Source: JBAZYZ01 sp964361185
GTDB lineage: Bacteria > Patescibacteriota > Minisyncoccia > Phycocordibacterales > VMEP01
NCBI GenBank assembly: GCA_964361185.1
Contig: CAYHZS010000010.1
Coordinates: 1 to 17,324 of the forward strand
Direction of reading: 5' to 3'
DNA: 17,324 nucleotides
A model generated the notes under the pieces. It was not told the origin of the DNA. It did no database searches and saw only the letters and a program-made list of their open reading frames with translations. Positions 1 through 6,310 of the stretch are shown in pieces; the stretch's first letter is position 1, and the number at the start of each line of letters is the position of its first letter. A program made the translations under genes and the position numbers.

Positions 1-1515
1 TTTCCCCGCCTGAGCGATGGTCTCGCCTTCGTTTTCATGATTTTTGGCGTTCAGCACTTTATGAGGTATCCCTTCGCGCTTGAAGTGCTCAGAAAGAATT
101 TCATTTTTTTCGATTGACACAGTGCCGATTAGAACCGGCTGGCCTTTTTCATGGAGTTCCTTAACCTTACGCGCGATGGCCTGGAATTTCCCGTGTTCCG
201 TCTGAAATATGAGATCATTGCTGTCTAAACGCTTAGTTTCGCGGTTGGTCGGCACCGCCACCACTTCAAGCTTATACACCTTGAAAAATTCTTCCGAAGA
301 GGTCATAGCCGTACCCGTCATACCGGAGAGCTTTTCATAAAGCCTGAAATAATTTTGGAATGAGATGGAGGCGAAAGTGCGGGATTCCTTTTCTATCGTC
401 ACTCCCTCTTTGGCCTCAATCGCCTGATGAAGTCCTTCCGACCAGCGCCGGCCGGGCTGAAGGCGTCCGGTAAATTCGTCTACTATTATTATTTCGCCAT
501 CTTTTACAACGTATTCCTTATCGCGCTCAAACAGGGCTTTGGCCCGGACGGCTGTTTCCAGGTGGTGGACAAACTTGACCCCCCGCTCGGTATAAATATC
601 GCTGATTCCAAGGGCTTTTTCGGCCTTATTGATACCCGCGTCAGTGAGGCGGATAGCTTTTTCCTTTTCTTCGACTATGTAGTCTTCATCCTTGTTCATT
701 CTCCGGGCAATTCCGGCAAAAGTAACGTACAAATCCTCCGATTCCGAAGAAGGAGCGGAAATAATAAGGGGAGTTCTCGCTTCGTCTATTAAGATAGAGT
801 CAATCTCGTCGATTATGGCGTAGTGATATTCCCTCTGGACCAAATCGCCGGAATTATAAACAAGATGGTCGCGCAAATAATCAAAACCGAATTCATTGTT
901 GGTACCGTATGTTATGTCGGCACGGTAAGCATCGCGACGCGAACACGGACGCAGGAATTCGTGAAAAACTTTAAAAGAGCCAAGCTCGTCGCGTGCTTTA
1001 TCAAATTCGGTGTGGCTCGGATCATACAAATACGAAGACTCGTGATTAATGACTCCGACAGACAGCCCGAGCGCCTCGTATATTTCACCCATCCACGTGG
1101 CATCGCGCCGTGAGAGATAGTCGTTCACCGTCACGATATGCACGCCCTTGCCGGTTATGGCGTTTAAATACGCCGGCAGAGTGGCAACAAGCGTCTTGCC
1201 TTCTCCGGTACGCATCTCGGCAATATTTCCTTTGTGCAAAACTATGCCTCCCAAAAGCTGAACATCGTAATGCCTTTCCCTTAAGGTTCGGCGCGAAGCC
1301 TCGCGCACTACCGCGAATGCTTCAGGCAAAATATCATCAGATGTTTCCCCTTTCTCCATGCGCGCGCGGAATTCATCCGTTTTCTTGCGCAAATCTCCGT
1401 CAGAAAGAGCCTGTATTCCCTCCTCAAAGGAATTGATTTCAGGAACAATCGGCTGGAAAGCTTTTAGGATCCGGTCGCTTTCGGTTCCGAACAATTTTTT
1501 AAGGGAAAAATTCAT
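1..1515 (-). CDS. secA: SecA preprotein translocase ATPase, N-terminal part (cut by window edge)
   Basis: Reading leftward from an ATG at 1515, the frame stays open to base 1 and gives 505 codons; the family is usually 800-900 residues, so the C-terminal part lies outside the window. SecA is the cytosolic motor that drives preproteins through SecYEG. Visible motifs are the Walker A MRTGEGKT at about residues 101-108, the nucleotide-domain block TYGTNNEFGFDYLRDHL near 202-218, the DEAD-like DEID followed by SILIDEARTP at 236-249, MTGTAMTSSEEF near 400, and KVLNAKNHENEGETIAQAG at the edge. The order and spacing are those of normal SecA. The start is supported because MNFSLKKLFG is a typical SecA opening. 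There is no good Shine-Dalgarno sequence (AGGA lies only two bases from the ATG). The gene stands alone, with a hairpin terminator and a possible promoter just upstream. Confidence 0.97.
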   Translation of the reverse strand, partial: MNFSLKKLFGTESDRILKAFQPIVPEINSFEEGIQALSDGDLRKKTDEFRARMEKGETSDDILPEAFAVVREASRRTLRERHYDVQLLGGIVLHKGNIAEMRTGEGKTLVATLPAYLNAITGKGVHIVTVNDYLSRRDATWMGEIYEALGLSVGVINHESSYLYDPSHTEFDKARDELGSFKVFHEFLRPCSRRDAYRADITYGTNNEFGFDYLRDHLVYNSGDLVQREYHYAIIDEIDSILIDEARTPLIISAPSSESEDLYVTFAGIARRMNKDEDYIVEEKEKAIRLTDAGINKAEKALGISDIYTERGVKFVHHLETAVRAKALFERDKEYVVKDGEIIIVDEFTGRLQPGRRWSEGLHQAIEAKEGVTIEKESRTFASISFQNYFRLYEKLSGMTGTAMTSSEEFFKVYKLEVVAVPTNRETKRLDSNDLIFQTEHGKFQAIARKVKELHEKGQPVLIGTVSIEKNEILSEHFKREGIPHKVLNAKNHENEGETIAQAGK

Positions 1516-1537
1516 ATTCCTGGGGCTTAATTGCACT

Positions 1538-1546
1538 ATTCTATCA
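1538..1546 (-). promoter_or_regulatory. Putative extended -10 promoter of secA
   Basis: On the minus strand TGATAGAAT reads as an extended -10 (TGn followed by TAGAAT). It would start transcription near 1531, about 16 bases before the secA ATG. No good -35 is visible at the matching distance, so the call rests on the -10 and on its place between an upstream terminator and the gene. Confidence 0.35.
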
Positions 1547-1597
1547 TAAAACCGCCGAGAAACGACTTCGGGTTAAAAGCTAAATTAAAGCGCGGCC

Positions 1598-1636
1598 AAA
1601 GCAAAACCCCTCTCTGTTTGTAGGGAGGGGTTTTGC
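1598..1636 (-). terminator. Hairpin terminator upstream of secA
   Basis: GCAAAACCCCTC (1601-1612) and GAGGGGTTTTGC (1625-1636) form a perfect 12-bp stem, which two or three more pairs extend toward a short loop. On the minus strand the stem has a T-rich 3' arm followed by TTT. It sits 20 bases after the stop of the small Lys-rich ORF and upstream of secA, so it most likely ends the leftward transcript from that ORF or from murB. Plus-strand function is possible, but no plus-strand gene is present here. Confidence 0.65.
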
Positions 1637-1656
1637 GGAATAAGTACAAAGTGGAA

Positions 1657-1698
1657 TTATCCTCTCTTTGCCTTCTTTGCCTTCTTTTTCTTTGCCAT
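1657..1698 (-). CDS. Possible 13-aa Lys/Ala-rich basic peptide
   Basis: A minus-strand ORF reads MAKKKKAKKAKRG and stops with TAA. An in-frame GTG five codons further upstream is the only alternative start, because a stop lies just beyond it. Nine of the 13 residues are Lys or Arg, so the peptide would bind nucleic acid or other polyanions if made. The evidence that it is a gene is its setting: a 17-spaced promoter-like pair about 110 bases upstream and a strong hairpin 20 bases after the stop, in a 400-base gap with no other coding capacity. There is no Shine-Dalgarno sequence. It could instead be a chance reading frame inside a small non-coding transcript. I do not recognise a named family. 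Confidence 0.3.
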   Translation of the reverse strand: MAKKKKAKKAKRG

Positions 1699-1922
1699 AA
1701 TTTTTTTGTGCACAAAAAATTATTATTAAAGTTGCGCGACGCACATCGACCATCTCATAGAACGTTTAAGAAATCCTACGAAATTTTTTCAAGCACGATC
1801 GCACTGCTACTATTATTATCGTATAATGCCAGCACTATTACAATCATTTTTAGGCAAAAAATAAAAAAACTGTGGATAACTATTTAAAAAACTTTCCCAA
1901 AAAAAATTAACCGACTACTAGA
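1699..1922. other. AT-rich intergenic stretch with a single consensus DnaA box
   Basis: This stretch between the small ORF and the murB stop is AT-rich and has no convincing protein gene. It holds the promoter pair described at 1815-1843 and one perfect 9-mer DnaA-box match (TTATCCACA on the minus strand, 1871-1879). A second 9-mer near 1707-1715 (TTGTGCACA, part of a palindrome) differs from the box by one base. Two sites without dnaA or dnaN alongside are not enough to call an origin. Confidence 0.35.
1815..1843 (-). promoter_or_regulatory. Putative sigma-70-like promoter for the small basic ORF
   Basis: On the minus strand TTGTAA (1843-1838) and GATAAT (1820-1815) are separated by exactly 17 bases. 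Transcription would start near 1808 and run through the Lys-rich ORF into the hairpin at 1601-1636. A perfect TATAAT also occurs on the plus strand at 1822-1827, but it has no -35 and nothing downstream to drive. Confidence 0.4.
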
Positions 1923-3020
1923 TTAACTATCCATTTGAAAATCCCCGACAAACATAACCTCAGGATTTAAATCTACATCAAAAACCTTTCTAACTTCAGA
2001 AGACATGTCTTTCGCCAGACTATAAATCTCGCGTGCTGTTCCGCCACCCAGATTTATAATCGACAGGGAATGTTTAGGAGATATTCCAACCTTCCCCCTC
2101 GCGTATCCCTTGCTGTAAGGAGTAAACTCAAGTAAAAATGCCGGCGCGATTTTCACCCGATCTTCCCCTATTCTCCAAAACCATGGGCGGAGCCGTTTCT
2201 CTTTTTCTCCATCTAAATCGCGCGCAATTGCGGTGATTCTTTCGAGATGACTGCTCGGCAAAACCGGGGCCCCAAAGAAAGAACCCGCGGAAGCATAGGA
2301 TTTGGCCCCTTCCGCTATTATCATTCCTTTTTCTCCGCGCACGGAAAGAATGACTTCGCGCACATCTTTAAGGGTAGGGTTGACACTTTTCTCCATAACC
2401 AACTTTCCTATATCAAAACGATTGTCTTTATACGAATCATTTGTTTCTGCATAGGGAGCATCCATCAGACTAAAAACCACGCTTGTTATGACAAATCTTT
2501 TACCTTCTACTGTTTTGAAAAAACTGTCGCGATAACCGAAACCGCATTCTTCCTTGGAAAAAATTTTTTCTTCTCCATTATTTGTATCTATTGCATAAAC
2601 TGACTCTATAACATCCTTAACTTCAGTCCCGTAACATCCTATGTTTTGCACCGGAGCAGCTCCGACACTTCCGGGTACTCCGGATAAATTTTCAACACCG
2701 CGCCATCCTTTTCCTACCGCATAAGCGACAAAATCATCCCACCTCTCTCCAGCTTCAACTATTGCCCTTATCGTGTTCCCTTTTTTCTCGTGCTTAACCC
2801 CGCGCGAAGAAATCTTTATAACCAAACCGGAGAAACCGTCATCGGAAACCAAAATGTTGGAACCTCCCCCCAAAATAAAAAACGGCACGTTTTTTTCACG
2901 CGCCAATAGGACAGCTTTCTTAATCTCTTCTTTTGTTTCCGCTTCCGCGAAAAAGCGCGCCATACCGCCGATTTTAAACGTAGTCAGAGGCGCAAGCGAG
3001 ACAAATTCCTTTATAATCAT
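1923..3020 (-). CDS. murB: UDP-N-acetylenolpyruvoylglucosamine reductase MurB
   Basis: This 365-residue protein catalyses the NADPH- and FAD-dependent reduction of UDP-GlcNAc-enolpyruvate to UDP-MurNAc, the second committed step of peptidoglycan precursor synthesis, in the cytoplasm. Seen in the sequence are the FAD-binding FILGGGSNILVSDDGFSGL (residues 48-66), the hallmark VENLSGVPGSVGAAPVQNIG (109-128), CGFGYRDSFFK with the substrate Arg at 164, SAGSFFG with the catalytic Ser at 247, and LNPEVMFVG with the catalytic Glu at 354. Having the GYRDS block and this length it resembles type I (E. coli-like) MurB. The start at 3020 precedes the conserved APLTTFKIGG block by nine codons, and no other in-frame start fits. 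There is no clear Shine-Dalgarno sequence. It has its own putative promoter at 3116-3124 and a leader with a long-range hairpin. Confidence 0.96.
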   Translation of the reverse strand: MIIKEFVSLAPLTTFKIGGMARFFAEAETKEEIKKAVLLAREKNVPFFILGGGSNILVSDDGFSGLVIKISSRGVKHEKKGNTIRAIVEAGERWDDFVAYAVGKGWRGVENLSGVPGSVGAAPVQNIGCYGTEVKDVIESVYAIDTNNGEEKIFSKEECGFGYRDSFFKTVEGKRFVITSVVFSLMDAPYAETNDSYKDNRFDIGKLVMEKSVNPTLKDVREVILSVRGEKGMIIAEGAKSYASAGSFFGAPVLPSSHLERITAIARDLDGEKEKRLRPWFWRIGEDRVKIAPAFLLEFTPYSKGYARGKVGISPKHSLSIINLGGGTAREIYSLAKDMSSEVRKVFDVDLNPEVMFVGDFQMDS

Positions 3021-3032
3021 GTATCTATTTAA

Positions 3033-3088
3033 GGCCAGTGAGGTTTGACTCCATTAAACAAATGTCTTTTGTGAGTGCGTCACTGGCC
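3033..3088 (-). promoter_or_regulatory. Inverted repeat in the murB leader
   Basis: On the minus strand GGCCAGTGA (3088-3080) can pair with TCACTGGCC (3041-3033), giving a 9-bp stem around a 38-base loop that ends 12 bases before the murB start codon. The upstream arm lies inside the first copy of the 33-bp direct repeat. It could shape the murB 5' leader or mark a degenerate inverted third partial copy of the repeat. Function is not shown. Confidence 0.35.
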
Positions 3089-3104
3089 ATAAATAAACGC
3101 ATAA
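3072..3104. repeat. 33-bp perfect direct repeat, copy 1
   Basis: This is identical over 33 bases to 3149-3181, with a period of 77 bases. It begins TGAGTGCGTCACTGGCC and ends AAACGCATAA. It lies just downstream of the predicted murB transcription start, inside the leader. Confidence 0.85.
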
Positions 3105-3115
3105 ATTATCAAAGT

Positions 3116-3124
3116 ATTATAACA
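3116..3124 (-). promoter_or_regulatory. Putative extended -10 promoter of murB
   Basis: The minus strand shows TGTTATAAT, a perfect extended -10 (TGn plus TATAAT). Transcription would start near 3109, leaving an 89-base leader before the murB ATG. No clear -35 is present, as is common with extended -10 promoters. The element lies in the 44-base segment between the two copies of the 33-bp direct repeat. Confidence 0.5.
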
Positions 3125-3148
3125 CCCGCCGAACTTAAAAATCATAAC

Positions 3149-3181
3149 TGAGTGCGTCACTGGCCATAAATAAACGCATAA
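3149..3181. repeat. 33-bp perfect direct repeat, copy 2
   Basis: This is an exact copy of 3072-3104. It lies about 40-72 bases upstream of the predicted murB start of transcription, the usual place for an upstream regulator site, while copy 1 lies just downstream of the start. Two copies with no further unit within view do not make a CRISPR array. Confidence 0.85.
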
Positions 3182-3207
3182 GCTGTAAGACAATATGTAA
3201 AGTATAT

Positions 3208-3419
3208 CAAAAAGACCACCCCAGCGCCAAAAGCCATACAGACTCGCGCTTCGTCCATAGCCGGAAGCGCTATTCGCGCACGCACTCGCCCTGGGATGGC
3301 GCGGGGTCCTCAATTCGGCTATAGCGCATTAGCGCTGGCCGAATTGGGAAACGCAAAGCCCCGCTTTCGCGGGACCTTACGCAGACATTCATTTGTTGAG
3401 AGAAAAACCTCTCACTCAC
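3208..3419 (-). ncRNA. Candidate structured non-coding RNA of about 212 nt, family unknown
   Basis: A GC-rich island in AT-rich surroundings folds well as a minus-strand RNA. From 5' to 3' the helices are: 3414-3397 (6 bp); 3382-3351, a 14-bp stem GCGTAAGGTCCCGC / GCGGGGCTTTGCGT closed by a GAAA tetraloop; 3346-3311, a 9-bp stem CAATTCGGC/GCCGAATTG with an inner AGCGC/GCGCT helix; 3270-3246, GCGCTTC/GAAGCGC; and an enclosing 9-bp helix CCATCCCAG (3299-3291) with CTGGGGTGG (3224-3216), directly followed by TCTTTTTG. Five G-U pairs (four in the second helix, one in the last) pair only in the minus-strand RNA and would be A-C mismatches on the plus strand, which fixes the direction. A 17-spaced promoter lies right upstream. 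It lacks the signature sequences of tmRNA, RNase P RNA and SRP RNA. A 6S-like role is not excluded. Confidence 0.6.
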
Positions 3420-3425
3420 TCTCGT

Positions 3426-3454
3426 ATCCTAGCATACAACGAGAAAAAAAGCAA
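3426..3454 (-). promoter_or_regulatory. Putative promoter of the structured RNA
   Basis: On the minus strand TTGCTT (3454-3449) and TAGGAT (3431-3426) are 17 bases apart, and the -10 is extended (TGC before TAGGAT). It begins four bases after the stop codon of the ligase gene. Transcription would start at about 3419, just before the first helix of the RNA. Confidence 0.5.
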
Positions 3455-3457
3455 GTT

Positions 3458-5840
3458 TTACGGATTTCTGCCAGCCCTTATTTCATTTATATAATATTGT
3501 CCCTGATCCTTAAATGAGGGATTTTTGCTGATGATGAATTCAATTTCCGAAACAGCATTCTCTCGCTGACCGGCCCTCAAATATTCCCCTGCCAAAGAAA
3601 GCCGGAGCTGCTGGTCATCGGGCGATTTAGCAATTTGTCCCTTAAGTATGGAGATAACCCGGTCATACATCTGGCGGTAAGAATAAGCGCTTAAGATGCG
3701 GTTATCCGGAACGAGAATCGTTCCGTACTTCTCCATCAAAAGAGCTTCCCCCTCTTTTACCTGTCCCGAGTAAATTAATCCTGTCGCGTAAATCACTACT
3801 GCTTCCGGATATTCCGGCGCACCCTCGTAAGCGCGCTCCAGATACGGCAATGCCGAGGCGGGATCCCCCTTGTTTANNNNNNNNNNTGTTTATATAAGCC
3901 GACGCTATCTCGAAAAGCACCATCTGTTTGTTGGGAGATAATTCCACCGCGCGGGTCAGATGCTTTACAGCTTCGTCATACTCGGCAAAGGAACTGAGAA
4001 ACGAACCTAGGTAAAGCTCATACCGAACGTCAGTCGGAGATTGTTTTACCTGAATGAGCATCTGCTCGTTGGCAAGATTCAAAAATTGCTGTCTTACCTC
4101 GGTCGGCACATTCTTCGGGTCAACACCTTTCATTTGGATAGTTTTTTGAATCAGCTGTTCGCGCGCTTCCCCGCTTCCAAAAGTATTCAAGGCAAAAACA
4201 TTCTTAAAATATTCAAGATTTGCCGAAACTCCGTCTTTGTTTTGGCTTATCGCTTTAATGAGCGTGGTCGAAGCCATTATCGGCTTCACGTTAGCAAAAT
4301 AAAGAGAAGCTACCACGGCACACAGGACAACTGGGACTGCGACATAAAAACCGGTTTCGCCCAAGACGGCGGAAACCGCAGGGATATTTTTCTTTGGAGT
4401 CTCCGTCACCTCGGCTGTTTCGCTCGTTTTTCCCATGACTGAAATAAATCCGAGCAGAGAAAAGAACATCAAATAACTAGTCAGGTTGTCAAAGACGAAA
4501 AGATTTTGGAAAAAGTAACCGGCAAAAAGACCGGATAATATACTTTTTTCCGTGAGGGAAAAATTGAGACTCTTCCAAAGAGTGTAGACTCCGGCGCCGA
4601 AAAGGCCTAGGTAAGAGAGGAGCCCCAGAAGCCCTCCCGCGATTAGCCAGTCAAAGAAAACGTTGTGGGAACGGTCAAACCAAGGCTCCTGCCCCCACAT
4701 AGACGGTTTATAATACTTGCCGAAAACACTGATGAAATTGTCCTGTCCCCACCCCAACACCGGATTTTCCTTAAAACCCTGAAAGCTCATGTTCCAAATT
4801 GTAAAGCGTGATTTGGTAGTTTCATCCTTAAGCGAGATATAAGCAAATCGGGAAAGAGTGGGGTTGCCTTTAACAAAATCTGAACCACGGAATGAAACGA
4901 ATAAACCGATGAGGATAACAACACCGGCTAAAACACCGATGGCGATATTGCGAATTTTTTTATTATTCCAGTTGCCGACAGCAAGGAAAAAAGATGCTGT
5001 CATAATGCCCGCGATTAATCCCAAGACGGCCCCTCTGGTTTGCGTGTTGTATAAAACGGCAAGATTAGCAAGAACAATGAGCCACAGGAACGGCTTGCCT
5101 CCTCCCGAGCGAAAAACAAGATACAGGGGAAAAGCGGCTATAGCGACAGCAATAATAGTCAGGAAATAAATATAGGCCGGCGAAGATAGAGAGTAAGTGA
5201 TAACCAAAGCGCCACCTCCCAATCCGAAAATCGGAAAAATAGCCTGATCTAATTTTGAATCTTTATTTTCTCCACGGACAAGAAAAAAGGCCACCAGAAA
5301 TATCTGGAAAAGGAGGTACACAGCCAGATAGGTCGCATTGCCAAAAGTAGCATCAACTCGGACTCCGCCCTGATTAATCGGCAATTTGCCAGAAAGCTGT
5401 ACAATACTGTACCCGATAACCGCCAAATTGACGCCAAAAGAAGTATAGAAAAATTTCCGCCACAGTCTTTCTGTTGAAAGCGTCGTCGTAAGGACAAGGA
5501 AGTAAGCAAAAAGATGCAAGTGGGCAATAAATCCCTCCATCCGTTCATAATTCGACCAAAAACTGCGATAGAAGTTTTCTCCGAAAACATCGGCTACCGC
5601 GATAATGCAAATGAAAGCGGCAAAAGCCATAATGACCAACGATTTCTTGGGACGATAATTTTCATCCCGCACAGCGAGAATAGCCCACGCCGCGAAAATA
5701 AGTTCAATAATTATGCGGAAGGCAAAATTCTTTCCCGTAATGAACGGGAAAAACATTCCGCTTGAAACAATGAGAGGAATGAGCGGAACGGCAAAAACTC
5801 CGGTCAAAATAAAATATCTAAGAAATTTGTTAAACGACAT
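3458..5840 (-). CDS. O-antigen ligase/polymerase family membrane protein (Wzy_C type) with C-terminal TPRs, interrupted by an assembly gap
   Basis: This polytopic inner-membrane protein starts at 5840 with many hydrophobic segments (about 12, over residues 1-525) and continues into a soluble helical-repeat tail. Wzy_C-type hallmarks are NTQTRGAVLGLIAG (265-278), GWGQDNFISVFGKYY (363-377) and DRSHNVFFDWLIAGGLLGL (389-407) with the conserved His392. The tail from about 560 carries TPR-like units such as HLTRAVELSPNKQMVLFEIA. Ten Ns at 3877-3886 break the frame. Collapsing the duplicated TGTTTA on both sides of the Ns gives a 2,367-base ORF of 788 residues, with NKGDPASALPYLERAYEG completing a TPR across the join. 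Members ligate glycans to lipid or protein, or polymerise repeat units; which applies here cannot be told. It has its own promoter and is convergent with nothing. The neighbouring glycan operon supports a surface-glycan role. Confidence 0.87.
3871..3892. other. Scaffold gap (10 N) flanked by a duplicated 6-mer
   Basis: TGTTTA occurs immediately left (3871-3876) and right (3887-3892) of ten Ns. Removing the Ns and one copy restores a single open frame through the ligase gene. The two contig ends therefore most likely overlap and no sequence is missing. Confidence 0.9.
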
Positions 5841-5947
5841 GCTTATGGTCTAATCTTTTGGTAAATAGTAATACGGATGATTGTACCTTATATGACGTTT
5901 TTCCGCCAAGAAGCTGGCCTGTCGTCTCCCCAAAAAAACAGCCGTGT
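5841..5947 (-). other. Intergenic gap between cupin gene and ligase gene
   Basis: This 107-base gap holds the putative ligase promoter and a run of seven T on the minus strand shortly after the cupin stop, but no convincing hairpin stem before that run. No coding content is seen. Confidence 0.5.
5880..5909 (-). promoter_or_regulatory. Putative promoter of the ligase gene
   Basis: On the minus strand TTGGCG (5909-5904) and TACAAT (5885-5880) are 18 bases apart. They match four and five of six consensus positions. Transcription would start near 5873, about 33 bases before the start codon. No Shine-Dalgarno sequence precedes that ATG. Confidence 0.4.
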
Positions 5948-6208
5948 TTACCTGCCGTAATCGTCTTCGTAACGTACAATGTCGTCTTCGTCCGCCCTTT
6001 TCCCAAATACAAATTCCGTGTAAAGACCAGGCAAAAGGCGGTGTTTTTCTCTAGGCTTAACCTTGTAAAAACCGAAGTGCCATTCCGTGCGGTCCGCATG
6101 GGATTGCAGACTTGTCCTTCCTTTAACCCATATAATCTTCAGCCAGAATTTTTTGGCTGAAATAAGTTTCCACATTTTTCCCCAAGGTCTTTCGATATAA
6201 AAAGACAT
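5948..6208 (-). CDS. Short cupin of the mannose-6-phosphate isomerase (type II, C-terminal domain) kind
   Basis: This 86-residue ORF opens with MSFYIERPWGKMWKL, like the EKPWG opening of type II phosphomannose isomerase cupins. It carries TSLQSHADRTEWHFGFYKVK (32-51), comparable to the SLQ-H-H-R-E-W metal-binding strand, then KHRLLPGLYTEFVFG and the terminal signature DEDDIVRYEDDYGR, which is typical of that family. Usual members are about 110-120 residues, so the middle strands are shortened. The family interconverts mannose-6-phosphate and fructose-6-phosphate, which would feed GDP-mannose to the neighbouring gmd/fcl pathway, but with such a reduced barrel a catalytic role is uncertain and a sugar-binding or inactive role is possible. 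Start 6208 is 26 bases from a predicted transcription start in the divergent control region. Full composition of the metal site was not established. Confidence 0.72.
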   Translation of the reverse strand: MSFYIERPWGKMWKLISAKKFWLKIIWVKGRTSLQSHADRTEWHFGFYKVKPREKHRLLPGLYTEFVFGKRADEDDIVRYEDDYGR

Positions 6209-6240
6209 AAATCAATGTAACTTATTGTTATTACGGACTG

Positions 6241-6269
6241 TTTATACAGCAGGTGTCACCCTTTGGCAC
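6241..6269 (-). promoter_or_regulatory. Leftward promoter of the cupin gene
   Basis: On the minus strand GTGCCA (6269-6264) serves as a four-of-six -35 and TATAAA (6246-6241) as the -10, 17 bases apart. Transcription would start near 6234. The -35 coincides with the central box of the three phased GTGNCA boxes. Confidence 0.5.
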
Positions 6270-6279
6270 CTTTTGACAC
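6254..6279. promoter_or_regulatory. Candidate operator: three GTGNCA boxes at 10-bp spacing
   Basis: On the minus strand GTGTCA (6279-6274), GTGCCA (6269-6264) and GTGACA (6259-6254) recur every 10 bases, so all three face the same side of the helix. The outer boxes also form an inverted repeat GTGTCA (6253-6258) / TGACAC (6274-6279). They overlap the -35 of both divergent promoters. Tandem phased direct repeats are the kind of site bound by excisionase-like HTH proteins, and such a protein is encoded directly downstream at 6311. Confidence 0.55.
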
Positions 6280-6301
6280 TACAACCCACGTAGTATATCT
6301 T
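6273..6301 (+). promoter_or_regulatory. Rightward promoter of the glycan operon
   Basis: A perfect TTGACA (6273-6278) is followed, 17 bases on, by TATCTT (6296-6301); TATATC two bases earlier is an alternative -10. Transcription would start at about 6307-6310, so the mRNA is almost leaderless with respect to the ATG at 6311. This excludes the earlier in-frame ATG at 6263, which lies upstream of the -35. Confidence 0.6.
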
Positions 6302-6310
6302 AAAGTTACA

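Noticed and set aside
427..1436. Plus-strand ORFs of 96-121 aa
   Set aside because: They are antisense shadows of secA, whose minus-strand frame is continuous and carries all SecA motifs.
1699..1922. Replication origin
   Set aside because: Only one perfect and one imperfect DnaA box are present, and dnaA and dnaN are not nearby.
3072..3181. Two 33-bp repeats with a 44-base spacer as a mini CRISPR array
   Set aside because: Only two units, no third repeat or cas gene, and the spacer contains a good promoter element for murB.
3080..3313. 77-aa minus-strand ORF
   Set aside because: It runs through the structured RNA helices and one 33-bp repeat, has no start signal and no protein-like pattern.
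3458..5840. A frameshifted pseudogene of the ligase
   Set aside because: The break coincides exactly with the ten Ns, and collapsing the duplicated TGTTTA restores one frame.
5925..5945. Terminator after the cupin gene (minus-strand run of seven T)
   Set aside because: No stable stem precedes the T run.
5830..6160. 89-aa minus and 100-aa plus ORFs
   Set aside because: They overlap the cupin gene in other frames; only the 5948-6208 frame shows a recognisable protein family.
6138..6161. Inverted repeat TTCAGCCA / TGGCTGAA as a terminator
   Set aside because: It lies inside the cupin coding frame and is not followed by a T run on either strand.
6263..6310. Longer start for the HTH protein at 6263
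   Set aside because: The operon promoter (-35 at 6273, -10 at 6296) lies downstream of that ATG, so it would not be transcribed from it.
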